Positions 1 to 12,500 of a stretch of 64,000 nt of DNA are shown here, in pieces. Position 1 is the first letter of the stretch. Every line of letters begins with the position of its first letter. Location: NCBI GenBank assembly GCA_029449235.1, contig JANATG010000014.1, positions 868,001 through 932,000 of the forward strand, read 5' to 3'. The notes under the pieces are model-generated. The model was not told the origin of the DNA. It ran no database searches and was given only the letters and a program-made list of their open reading frames with translations. The stretch comes from Linnemannia schmuckeri. Lineage: Eukaryota; Mortierellomycota; Mortierellomycetes; Mortierellales; Mortierellaceae. The translations under genes were made by a program, and so were the position numbers.

Positions 1-1
1 T

Positions 2-3000
2 GGTGGGGTCAAGGAAAAGGTCTTTTCAAAGACATGCTCGACTCGACACATTCCCGACTCTTTACTCATTACCCCAGAAGAGTACGAACCTCTCGATCCC
101 GCCTCTCCGGTCTACGACGATCCTTGGGCATGGCCAGTCCGGTCAGTTCTTGCAGACGGAATACCTCGGTTGGTTACTCTCCCAAAGTCAACTCACAAGC
201 TTGCCAGGGCCCTGTTGCTTCCTATCCTCGAGAACCCGTCTGTGTTGGAATCAAGGATCACCACCGTTCTGATTGTAGGAATCAACCCTTTCCGAATGCT
301 CGACAACCAATACCTAGACTTTTTGGCCCTTTTGGTCGCCAATATTGCTTCCTTGCTTCACTTTGGACGTTCTCGTGAGGAGGAACGTAAGAGTACGGAG
401 GCCCTGTTCGAGCTCAACAAGGCCAAAATTTCGTTCTTTCAAAACATCTCTCACGAGTTGCGAAGTATGTTGAGCTTGAGCATAAGGCGAATTCCGGCTT
501 CGTGAAAATTGATGGTATTCATATTTAACTTGACTTTTATTTCTCGTCTGTCACCTATAGCTCCCTTGACATTGATGCTTGCACCGCTGGACGATGTGTT
601 GAGCCAGACGCCAGAGCATGCTGCTACCCGCCCCAGCTTGGAAATGGTTAGGAGAAATTCACGACGACTGCTAAAGCTGGTCAACACCTTACTTCAGTTT
701 TCAAGGATCGAGGCAGGAAAGAGCCAGGCCATTTTTGAGGAGACCGATCTGTCCAAAGCCACACGAGAGATATCCGCCAACTTTGAGAGCGTCGCGCATG
801 GATTCAATTTGCAGTACAACATCATCTGCGAGAGTCTGGATGATCTTCCAGGAGGCATTTGGGTGGACCGTGCAATGTGGAGCGGAATCATTCTCAACCT
901 GATTGGTAATGCCTTCAAACATACATGGGAGGGCTCTGTTACGATTCACCAGTATCCCTGCAGAGGCAAAAATGGTCGTGATGGCGTAGCAGTCGACGTC
1001 AAGGACACTGGAGTAGGAATTGCCGCCGAACATTTGGATACGCTGTTTGGACGCTTCAACCGCATTGAGAACAAGCAGTCGCGGTCTCACGAAGGCACAG
1101 GAATCGGATTGTCCTTGGTCAAGGAGCTGACGGAGGTGCATGGTGGAAATGTATCGGTAACGTCGGAAGTTGACAAGGGCACTTGCTTCCATCTGTGGAT
1201 TCCCTCCGGACGGAGCCATCACCCCAGCTCGCAGATCAAACTGGGTGACTCCAAGACGACCAACCCACTCCTCAGGGCACCTCGCGATGACATATTGAAC
1301 AATAGGACCGACGCATCAATGTTTGTTGAGGAGGCAACTCAGTGGATCTCTCAAAAATCCTTGCCCGGCTCGACTTTGACGGCTTCAGGAACAGACTCGA
1401 CAGAGGAGGAGAAACTGGAGGATGACGACGACAACCTCGGCGTTGAATATATGCGTGATCGTCAGGACTCCATTGAAATGTCTAGCTCCGACTACGAGGT
1501 CTCTACGTTGAACTTGGACGAAGGAGAGCTTTCTAAAATTTTGATGGATCTGCCCGATCTTGCACATGAACCCCCGTCCGACCTCGACCCACTTTTGCCT
1601 CGCCGATCCTCTTCAGTAGCGCAGAGTCCAAAGATGAGCAAGGTGGACTCACCAACGCCGAAGGCGCTTCCGGCCTCAGAGTCATTGTTTGGGCCCATCG
1701 TGATTGAAAATGGCGCCTATGGAGGAGCTCAGACCCAGAGGAACGAACTGTCGGAGGAGCCCAAGGACGGTAGCCCAATGAACCGGAGCAAGCTGAGAAG
1801 GAGCTATATTATTGTCGTCGATGACAACAACGATATGCGCGCATACCTTCGAGAGATTCTTGGCAAGGATTTCCGAGTTCGCTGTGCCGTTGATGGACTG
1901 GATGCGCTCCGAGTGATTTCTGAGCGTCTAAAGCAGGGCAAACGGATCGATCTCATTTTGAGTGGTAGGGGACACCTGGTCGTCAACGTATCATTTAACT
2001 GAGTTTGTACTCCCTGATGTTGCGATCGCATGTGCTCACCTATGCGTTTTTTCACTTCAACTGTATAGATGTGGCGATGCCAAACATGAACGGCTACGAG
2101 CTTTTGCAGCGCCTTCGTAACGACACGACGACCATGATGACACCGTTTATTTTGTTGTCGGCACGTGCGGGTGAAGAGGCTAATGTGGAGGGATTGGACC
2201 TGGGCGCTGATGATTGTCTGGTCAAGCCATTTTCTGCCAGAGAGTTGCTTGCCCGTGTCCGTTCGTCCATTCGTCTCTCAGACCTTCGCCATGAGTTGAT
2301 TCGGGAACAGCGTCACGCATTGGAGATGAAACAATTGATTTACTCTATCTCAGTCCGCATCCGCAGTGGGCTCTCGCTGCCTCAAATTCTTGATACAGCT
2401 GCAATGGAGCTCTTCAAGGTGATTCGGTGCAATGCCATCCGCATCTGTCGCTTCCGAGCAACAGACGAGGAGACCGGTCAGCACTGGGTTCGGTATGTCG
2501 CCGAGATCGCCAAGGTCGGACAGCCTAAAGCGTTGACACCAATAGATCGCCTCTACCCCAAGGGGCTGGAAGTTCCCGAGTCGCGAGTCCAGAGTGGTGA
2601 GCATGATACGGCGAGTGAACTGCGGACAGTCACTAACTTTGTCCATCCAGTCTATGGGGCCAAGAGCTTCATTAGTGTTCCGCTGATTTACAACAACAAA
2701 ATTTGGGGCTACCTTCTGGCCTCGCGGGATGCCGACACGCGAGATTGGTCGCAGAGTGAAAGACTGTTGTTTGAGCAGACCGCAAATCAAATCTCACTGG
2801 CGATCGCTCATGCCAGCTTGTGGGAGCTGAAGAAGTCTCAGCAGGTAGAGATGGAGGCAGCCCATGCTGCTAATGAAGCCAAGACCCAGATCTTGGCTAA
2901 TACAAGCCATGAGCTCCGCACCGTAAGTATACCCGCTTGACTTGCACAAGTCCAAGCGCATGAAATGGAAGTCTGAAGTCTGTGAGTCACAGTTTTGTCC

Positions 3001-5938
3001 GCACCAGATTAGATCTTCTAACATCGATATCCTTTTTTCCACTTCCTGAAAACTAGCCTATTGGAGCCATTGTGGGAGCACTGAGTGCGTTGGAGGATAC
3101 AGACTACAATTTGACCGGTGAGCAGCGCGATATGGTCAAGATTATGCAGATTACGAGCGATGTAGCACTGAGTGTTATCAACGATCTTTTGGACACGGCC
3201 AAATTGGAAGCAGGAGCTATGAGTTTGAGTATCAAGGAGTGTCCCGCATTAATGGAAACGCTGGAGCAGTCGGTTCGTATCTTTGCTGACAAGGCCGGTC
3301 GAAAAGAGGTAGACTTGATCATGGAGCCTTCTGAGGATCTGGAACGACTGGAGACCTTGTTAGAGCAAGGAATGTCGATCTGGACAGACGGCGATCGCCT
3401 TCAGCAGGTCATCATGAATTTGATTGGCAACGCAGTGAAGTTCACGGCGAACGGCAAGGTGATGATTCATTGTTCAGTTGCTAAGAACACGAGCTCGAGT
3501 CTTCCCGGTGAGACGCCAGCAGATGGATCACAGCAACAGCAAGCAACTCACCCTCGAGTCCACTATCCAGAGCCGTTCCCCCCAGATGCCACAGTGACCC
3601 CAACGACATTCCACTTTGAGGTGACGGACACTGGCATTGGGATTGATCCGGACTTTTTGAAGAACAATATCTTCAAGAGCTTTGCTCAGGTCGATCAATC
3701 AATGACCAGGCGGTTTGGTGGTACTGGTCTTGGTAAGTCATGATTGTACTATACTATTTTGCATTTTTAAGTTTGACTACAATACCAAAATATCGGTCAA
3801 ACAGGATTTTCCATGGGAAAAGCGAGGACACACGGTGATTGGTCACGTTATTTAAACGAATCACTTTATTACTCTAGGGCTGGCGATTAGCAAGCACCTT
3901 GTTATGATGAACGGCGGCATCCTAGGTGTCACATCCAATGTCGGGCAAGGCTCTACGTTTTACTTCACCTGGCCCGTGGCTCTGGTCTCTGTCTCGACCA
4001 AGCCTCGCCCAGCTCGATCCCTGGCAATCCATCGAATAATTTCCGCCGAGTTGGCTCTCGAAACCCGCGCTGTAGTGGTGGAGCCGGTGACTGAATCAAG
4101 GCAACAACTTGGCTGGATTCTGAGCCAGCAAGGAGTGCAGGTCACGCTCTACGAGAATTTTGAGACAGTCGTTCAGGATGAACAGGCACGGAATCCTCAC
4201 CTACTAGGAGCAGACGGTGCCGTCTTGACTGCCAACCACAGACCCAATGCGCACTTTTTCTTATGTACCCGCTCAAATACCGTCGAAGCCACAGTGGAGA
4301 CCGCAAGAGCCTTAGGGGAGATTTTCAAGGAGAGGAACGCAAAGGCAAAGATGGAAGACGACCAGCACTACAGAGATCACATTCTGTCCATTGTCCTGGT
4401 AATCTTTTCGTCGCCTCAAGGCCGATCCTTGGCGAGAGATATGGTCAAGAGGATCAGAGCCAACGGTTTGGAGGATACTCTTCACTGCCGCTACGTCGTC
4501 AAACCCGTCAAGCCTGATCGTGTTGTGGAATGTCTGCAGATGACCGAATCTTTTACATCGACTCATCGATCTAACGGAAGCTCGTCAACTCGCCAACAGC
4601 GTCAGGAGGCATCTGTGGAGGCTCGACATCAAGCGGCCCAGGTTCATTCCGATAGTACCGCAGATACAAGCGCGAGCCAAGTCATCCCAGCAGATGGAAA
4701 CTTGAGCCTTGTTTCGAGCGACTACGACACCGACAACTATTACAACAAGAACACTCCCGAATCTTCCTCACTCGACCCAGATGGCGAAGCAAACACAATC
4801 GCCAGCGGTAACTCCAACAAATCTCGACCTCATGTGAATGGAATTCTTCAACCTTCCACCGATACAGGATCTGATAGCGATCGCAAGATGGACATTCTTG
4901 CCTCGAAGCCAGTCGTCACACCGCCACGGAGAATGCGACTTGCTCGAACTACCTCTGGTCCAAAGAGCTCTGCGGGAACATCGACAGATGACTCCAAACC
5001 AGCAACACGGAGTAACCCGGCATTCAGTAATCGGGCTGCAAGGGCTGCAGCAGGGAAACGCGAGCGCAGAGGGAAATGCGTGCTCTGCGTTGAGGACAAC
5101 ATCATCAACCTGAGAGTAAGTATCATTTTGCGTTGTTTTGTGTTCTAGGCTTGTGCCCTTGAATTACCATGCAGTTTACTGATGGTTCATCTCCTATGTA
5201 TTTAATTAGGTGGTTCAATACCAACTGCAAAAGCTCGGATATGATACTCTCTCAGCGTGCAACGGCCAGGTGGCGGTCGACATTATCAACTCACAGGTCG
5301 CAATGTTGAGCGAAAGTACAGCGTCGTTGAGGTTAGATGGCGAGGAATCAGGAGCCGGCAATACTGATGGAGACGTTTCGATGGATACTGCGGACGAGAA
5401 CGATCAACAGCGCCACCACTTGATCAAGGGAGGCTTGCTAGTCATCCCAGAGAGCAATGGCAACATGAGTCATATCTTTGACCAAACAGAACCGTCATCG
5501 CCTTCGAACCTACCTGGACTATCAACCTTTTCAGCTGCTTCGACTACGACAGCATCGCCTCTCTCATCTACATCATCGGCACATTTTGAGGGCCATGCGA
5601 CTCCTCTCGCATCAACACTTGCAGCTGCACTGGGAGCTACTTCAGCCTACAGCCCTATCATGCAACCAACAGGTAGCAGTGGCAGCAAACCGCCCAAGAT
5701 CGACCTAATTCTGATGGACTGTGCCATGCCCGTGAAGAGTGGATTTGAGGCAGCGAGCGAGATTCGAGCGATTGGTCAGTCGTCGAGCTTTGCAGCGCAG
5801 ATTCCGATCATTGCGTTGACAGCAAGTGCGGTCCCCTCGACCAGAGAGAAGTGTCTGGCAGCAGGGATGAATGGGTATCTGAGCAAGCCCACCAAGCTGG
5901 CAGACCTGGAGGCAATGCTAGACCAGTGGATAGATTAG
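2..5938 (+). CDS. Dual hybrid histidine kinase (two kinase modules, two receivers), 5'-truncated
   Basis: Two-component phosphorelay sensor kinase; the start lies outside the window. Exons 2-464, 561-1964, 2069-2922, 3057-3732, 3878-5115 and 5210-5938 give 1787 residues in one frame. Order seen: unassigned N-terminal sensor-like region; HisKA-1 (ISHELRTPL, His near residue 152); HATPase-1 (NLIGNAFKHT, DTGVGI, EGTGIGLSLV); about 200 residues of acidic linker; REC-1 (VVDDNNDM, acceptor Asp in DVAMPNMNG near 623, Lys in LVKPFSA); GAF-like segment about 700-850; HisKA-2 (TSHELRTPIGAI, near 903); HATPase-2 (NLIGNAVKFT, DTGIGI, GGTGLGLAIS); REC-2 (CVEDNIINLR, LILMDCAMP near 1715, LSKPTK). Both phosphotransfer chains keep their His and Asp, so both look active. 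REC-2 holds a low-complexity insertion of about 130 residues. By homology it would signal through an HPt protein to Ssk1/Skn7-type regulators. The stimulus cannot be read from the sequence. Confidence 0.93.
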
Positions 5939-6598
5939 AAAAAAGGAAGAGGCGAGTGATGCAGGGGTATAGAAAAAGTGCCTTTTTTTGATTTTTGTGT
6001 TCGAGAATAAAACACTAAAAAAAAAAATTGCCCATGCTGCTATGTTGCGCACCTTGCATGCATTGTGATGGCGAGTGATGCACGTGATTTCATGCTGTGT
6101 ATCCACACAAGCCTTGTTTTGTGGATTATAGTACCATGTCTTCGCCTGCTTCTTTACTTCCAGCGCCTTCTTTGCTTCCAGCGCCTTCTACTTCTTCCTC
6201 TCTTCTCTCTCCCTCTTTTTCTTCTTTCTTTGCCACTTTCTCACACGCACATTTCCACACACACTCTCTATTTCTTTCCCACACACACGAAAACACTTTC
6301 TCAATCGTCACTCAGCACGTACAAAGTTTCTTTTCCTTCACAAAAAAATACGACACCTTCATAAAAAAATACGACACCTTCACAGCTCCAACAAACGAAT
6401 ACAGAGCACTCAGTAACATCATTCCTCCACCTGTTCGAATAGAAAAAAAAAGCGCCCTTTCAGACAAACGTAAGCTCTTATTCGAGTATATTGTTGTTGC
6501 TGTTGTTGTTGTTGTTGTAGCTTTATCCGCAAAATTACTCGGAGACCAGATGAAATGTCGCCATCTGATTTTTTTGCTTGTTGTTTGGGTCCTTAGAT
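5939..6598 (+). promoter_or_regulatory. Spacer with 5' leader and leader intron of the ZNFX1-like gene
   Basis: This 660-bp spacer holds the 3' UTR of the kinase gene and the promoter and leader of the helicase gene. The leader is CT-rich (6130-6310) and carries two short tandem duplications: a cttccagcgcctt unit repeated at about 6168-6190, and a 21-bp period unit at 6342-6382. A likely 5' UTR intron runs 6470-6596 (GTAAGC donor, CCTTAG acceptor). Its acceptor ends two bases before the ATG at 6599. An in-frame ATG at 6578 would fall inside this intron. Confidence 0.6.
6006..6011 (+). terminator. Polyadenylation signal AATAAA of the histidine kinase gene
   Basis: AATAAA lies 68 nt after the stop codon at 5936-5938 and is followed by an A-rich stretch, a normal distance for a fungal 3' UTR. 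Confidence 0.6.
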
Positions 6599-9500
6599 AT
6601 GACGACAGCATCAGCCCGCGGTGGTGGCGGTGGTGGCGTAGGTAGGGGTCGTGGCAATCGCGGCGGTTTTGGGGGCGATCGTGGTGGTCGTGGAGGCCAA
6701 GGAGGCCGCGGAGGTCGTGGAGGTCGTGGCAACTTTGGTGGTCATAATAATTCACTCTCTGGAGATGGCACATCCAACCAAGGTGGCGGTACCGAGGGAG
6801 GTCGCGGACGTGGTCGAGGCCTCACCGACGAGGACAAGGCAGCAGTATCGTCAGCCCGACTCAAGACTCTTCAGATCTCGAGCGAGGGTACTGACGACAT
6901 CATTGTCGCTAACCCAGAGGGCGTGCCGATCCACATCGCCAGTTTCATCCTCAAGAAGACAAAGATGGAGGAATGGACTCAACGCCAAATCCGTCTATTT
7001 GTGAACTCTTGTTTGCTTAACCTCTCCAACCATCACGGCGCCGATACTTCGGGTGTTTTGCGAGACCTGGCCTCCGACACGGGACTGGACAGGCTGAAGG
7101 ACATCATACTGAGGCCGATGTCGGTCGATGCCGGAGATGAGCGATCAGTGATGTCCTTCCAATATGTTATCTTGCCGCTGATCGGCGTATTGACGAGGCA
7201 AAAGGTCTGCCAGACAACGATGACGAGCGAGTCGGGCATCATCTACTCGACCGTCTACTTTCACCGCCGACAGTTTCTCCAGGATGGTGTCCTGCGCTGC
7301 ATGGAGAGACTCCTGGACCGAGGCTCCTTGGACGACTATAGCATGTCCGCGCATTTTGCTCTCCAGGGTCCAGCTGTCTGTCGAGTGTCGTCTCTTCAAC
7401 GCGCCTTGATCGCGATTGTCCGTCTTGTTTATCAGTTGGTTAAGCGTAAACGAGATGCCCAGATCGAGATGGCTGACATGGTTCAGAACCTCCACGGGCT
7501 CGTCCTTCGATGCACCACCCTCCCAGCCAAGAACAGCCAGGACACTTTTGAGAATACCAACCTCACATTAGAGATGGGTAGACTGCAGCAAGTCGTCAAC
7601 GATGCCCAAGACACTGTCATCCGCCCTGTTGAGCCTACTCGTATGGCTGTCCACGTTGCTTTGTCAGGAGGCAACCACGTGAACTTGGTGCAGCTTCAGC
7701 ATCACTACGATCCTCCTGGGGAACTGTCCAAGGAAGGCCCTCGCCACGACAACGACTGTCTTGACATATCGGAGATCTCTGTGCTTCCCACCCAAAAGGA
7801 AATCGTCTCTAAGCGCCGCCCCTTCCTTCCTTCGAACGATATTTCAGAGGCTCCTCATTTCCTGCCAGCTGGTTGGCGCCGTCAGATCGACATCCACTTT
7901 CGACTGTACCGCGAGGATATGATGGACTCTCTCCGTAAGGGTGTCGGCTCCTTCATATCTCTTCTCGAGAGGACCGACAAGAACAGTGATATCACCCTGT
8001 TGAAACAGAAGGAGCTCCGCAAGGAACTCAATGACTCTGTCAGCCTAAATGTCTACGGAAACGTCCAGTTTGAGGGCATGAACAACACCAAGCAGCTCGC
8101 CGGTTCCATCCTGATGTCTTTTTCCCAACCCCCTCAAATCGCGGATGAGCCGACCAAGCGCCGCAAGGAGTTTTGGGAACGATCCCGTCGGCGATTGATG
8201 CAAGGAGCCATGGTGTGCATTGCCAGTCGTACGCCTTCGAACTCTGCTGGCCTCCATACCGACCCTCGTTCCGGCACTCAAAACTTTCGGATGATTCTTG
8301 GTGTTATTACGCAGCGAGACATCGATGTCCTGGCAAAGGGTCCCAAAGTGGCGCAGATTCATATCTCCCTCTCTGACCCATTGTCGTATCTACTGATGCT
8401 GGACTCGACCCGCCAAAACTCGGCTGCCGAGCAGTGGTTTCTCGTAGAGTCTACAGGATCATTTTTCGAGTCCTACCGACCTATCCTCAAGGCCCTTCAG
8501 ATCTGTGTTCCAGCTACCATGCCCTTTGGCAAATACCTGGCACCAACCTCAGAGGAGATGCTTCAGTTCGCTGCGCAAAAGGGCACCATTGATCCTCCGC
8601 TTTACACACGTGCACCCGGGTTCCGCTTCGACCTGTCGATCCTTCTCAAGGACAACCGACCTTGCCAACTGGAGGTTGACAATAGCCAATCCGTCGAAAA
8701 GGCAATTGATATGCTTCGAGCTCATAGCACACTCGACAATACTCAAGCGTCAGCCTTGGTCGAGACTCTCTCCAGAGAGATTGCCCTCATCAAAGGGTAT
8801 GTTGATTTCACTTTACATGCCACATACTACTTCGTTTTTTTATACGGTTATAAGAGTAACATTCTCACCATCTGTTGCACTCATTTGTTCGTTAGACCTC
8901 CTGGTACGGGAAAGACCAAGATTGGAGTTGATCTCATGCGCGTTCTTCTGCATAACAAGATTGCCATGAACTGTGGCCCGATCCTGTGTATTTGTTATAC
9001 CAACCATGCACTCGATCAGTTCCTTGAGCACCTTCTCGACCAAGGGGTTACCAGCATTGTCCGTGTCGGATCTCGGTCGAAGTCCAATCGTTTAGAGGAT
9101 TACAACCTCACCAGCCTTATGCAATCGCGAGAAAGGCCATACGATGTCTACAGATCGCTTCGAGACGCACACGAACAGTGGGACGGGGTCTCCAAGAAGA
9201 TTGGCGAGCTCGAGAAGGCGCTCAAGGACGAGAACCTGGACTGGGAGTATGTTAGTCCATACCTAATGATGTACAACACAGCTCAGTGGCAGCAGTTAAT
9301 GCACGACCCCGAGGAGGTCGAGCTTGAGGAGGAGGCTGATGAGGGCTATACTAGGGTGCGTCGCAACCGAGATCAGTCCCCTTACATGCGGTGGGCTACA
9401 TCTACGGACCTTAAGGAGAAGGACGAGTGGAATAGGCGTCAGGAGCAAGAGGAAGCGCGTCAGAAGATCAAGAAGCGAAACAAGAACATATTTGACATTC

Positions 9501-12500
9501 TCAGAGACGGCAAGACTGGGGTAGAAACCTCATTGCCTCGAGTGTTCGTTCCCAAGACCAACCGACCTCTTTCACTACTCCGCACTGGTAATGTCTGGAG
9601 CATGTCTTCGACGGAAAGACGACGACTCATTGAAACATGGAAACCCGAGGTCTTGGAGATGATGATGGGTCAGATGAAGCAGCTTCTCCGGCAGGTGGAT
9701 GAGATCTCTGTCAAGAAGAACAATGCTTACGACGAGATCCGACGCGGTATTCTCACCAAGGCCACAGTTATCGGCATGACCACCAACGGTGCTGCCAAGC
9801 ATCAGACCTTAATCAGTGCGGTCGCTCCCAAGATCATCATCTGCGAGGAGGCCGGTGAGGTTCTTGAGGCGCACATCCTGACTGCTCTTTCTGCGTCGAC
9901 CCAGCACCTTATCCTCATCGGCGATCACCTTCAGCTGCGACCCCAGATCGAGACCTACAATCTCTCATCGGACTCGCTCATTGGCAAGCAGCACAATCTG
10001 GATCGGTCTCTTTTCGAACGTCTCGTTACCTCCAGTACCAACCCGTTGCCAATGTCCCATCTCACCATTCAGCGACGAATGCGACCCGAGATCTCCAGTC
10101 TGATCAGGAACACTTTATACCCCGAGCTAGAGGACGGGGAAAAAGTGCTGACCTATCCTGATGTTGCTGGTATGGGCGCGAACCTGTATTTTATGGATCA
10201 CGCCCACCCAGAGGACGCCAAGGATCAGTATGGTATGCAATCGTTCGCCAATACCTTTGAGGTCAAGATGGTCGAGGCCTTGGCTCATTACCTGATCAAG
10301 AACGGATACGACCAGCCTGGTGATATTGCGGTCTTGACTCCTTATCTTGGTCAGCTTTCCAAGCTGAGAGATCACCTCCGCAAGAGCTTTATGCTGGTGA
10401 TTGACGATCGTGACATGGAGCAGTTGGAGGAGAATGAGGCGGAAGAGGGGATCGACAGCGAGGTGACTCAGGCGGCTCCCCCTTTGGTTGGTGTCAAGAA
10501 TGTTAGCCTCCAGAACCATCTCACTCTGCGTACCATCGACAACTACCAGGGCGAAGAAGCCAAAGTAAGGATGAAAACCGGTCGTTGCTAATTCTTTTTG
10601 TTTTGCTATCTTTCAAAAGCACAAGGAATCGTCCGAAATAACTAACCAATTCTTTATTTGCGTACGTTCAAATACATTTTACTACAAAGGTGATTATCAT
10701 TTCTCTGGTCCGTAGCGATGTAAGGACTAAGGATGTCAGCTCGTCGGGATCGATCGGCTTCCTTAAGTCTCCCAATCGCACCAACGTTTTATTGTCCCGA
10801 GCTCAGCATGGCATGTACCTGATTGGAAAGGCCAGTCTCATGAACCAGAGCAAGCATGGAATATGGCCCAAGGTGATGGACGAACTCGATGCATACGATC
10901 GCATTGGAGATGGATTTCCGATCGTCTGCAAGAACCACCCGGACACTTTTCGTTACGTCGATACTCCGGAGAAGCTTAAGATTGCGGCTCCAAATGGTGG
11001 TTGTACCATTGCATGTGGCCGTAGCATGCCTTGTGGACATGTCTGTCCTCTGTCTTGTAAGTGATTTTCACTACAGGAATTTTTTGATACGAATTCTGCG
11101 TAGTTCTTTCAAGGATGGGTTGCTGACTTTTGTTCGCATTGGTTTTTTTGCACAACTACAGGCCACCCTGACGACGAGGCTCATGCGCTGGTCAAGTGCT
11201 TTGAGCCATGCCCTCGACTTCAGCCCGGATGTCGACACGCATGCCCCAAGCACTGTGGAGACAAGTGTGGGCTCTGCATGGAGGTTGTCTCACCGATGGC
11301 GTTGCCATGTGGCCATATCTTGGAGGAGCCTCGGTGCTGGCAGAAACGGGACGCTTCTAAGGTGACCTGTACCGTCAAGGTTCTCCGCAAGCTTCCGCAC
11401 TGTGAACACAAGCAGGTGATGGAGTGCAGTAAGGACCCCTCGCAGGCGAAGTGCAACGTGAAATGCGGAAAGGACCTTGAGTGTGGTCATGCATGTCTCC
11501 GTTCCTGCCACGAGTGCCAGGAGTTGTCGTCCCCGGAGTCCAAAAAGATCGGAGCCCCATTCCCAACCAGAGAGATCGAACGAGCAGTCCATGGTAAATG
11601 TAAGGTCGAGTGCGGCCGATCCCAGTTCTGTGGTCATGGCTGCAAATTCTGGTGTCACGGCAAGGAACCCTGCCCTCCCTGCAAACAAAATTGCGCGGTG
11701 ATGTGTACACATTTCAAGTGCCACCACAGCTGCGATTTCCCATGTGCTGCCTGCAGCGAGCGTTGTATCTGGGAATGTCCTCATCAAGGCCAGTGCAATA
11801 TGCCATGCGGGGCTCCATGCGACCGTCTTCCGTGCAACATGCGCTGCGACAAGAACCTGCCCTGCGGTCATCAATGTCCATCCTTGTGCGGTGAGGTCTG
11901 CCCCGGTGCCCAGTACTGTGTCGAGTGCAAGGATCCAGATACTATGAACATGCTTGTCGACTTGGTCATGCAGCAGGCACTCGGCGAGGTGGATGTCAAC
12001 GAAGATCCTCTCTTGGTTCCTTCTTGCGGCCACGCCTTGACCATGACAAGCTTTGACGGAATGATGGAGATGAATCAGTACTACGAGGAACGAGTCGATC
12101 GTGTCACCGGAGCGTCCACCTTTGTCAACAAAGTGAGTTTGCCCAGTGAGCAGGTCTCTCAGGTTTGCTGCCCAATGTGCCGCAAGCCCATCTTGGAGTT
12201 GTTGCGGTATGGTCGTCGCGTCAAGTACAGTCAGCTGTCGATGCGAAACAAGAAGCATATTCAGGCACAGGCTGCTGACATCCAACAAGCACAGGACGAT
12301 ACTGAGGTGGCTAGCATCCGCGTCGTACAAGCTCATGATGAGTTTATGAAGGCGATGGACAAGTTCAAGACGGAGCCGAAGGAAGAGCCGCCCGCCAGGG
12401 GCGTCAAGACATTGGGGAGACCGTCGAACACGGCAGAGTTTTTCCCTGGCAGCAACTATATGCGGATCGCCGACTATGGACTACCCATGGAGCAAGAGAA

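Noticed and set aside
6578..6598. ATG at 6578 as the helicase start
   Set aside because: It lies inside the predicted leader intron, 18 bases before its acceptor; the ATG at 6599 directly follows the acceptor and starts the RGG region.
11290..12336. 348-codon minus-strand open frame inside the ZNFX1-like gene
   Set aside because: It is the mirror of the Cys/His-rich NF-X1 coding region, has no recognisable motif, and the plus strand is firmly coding here.
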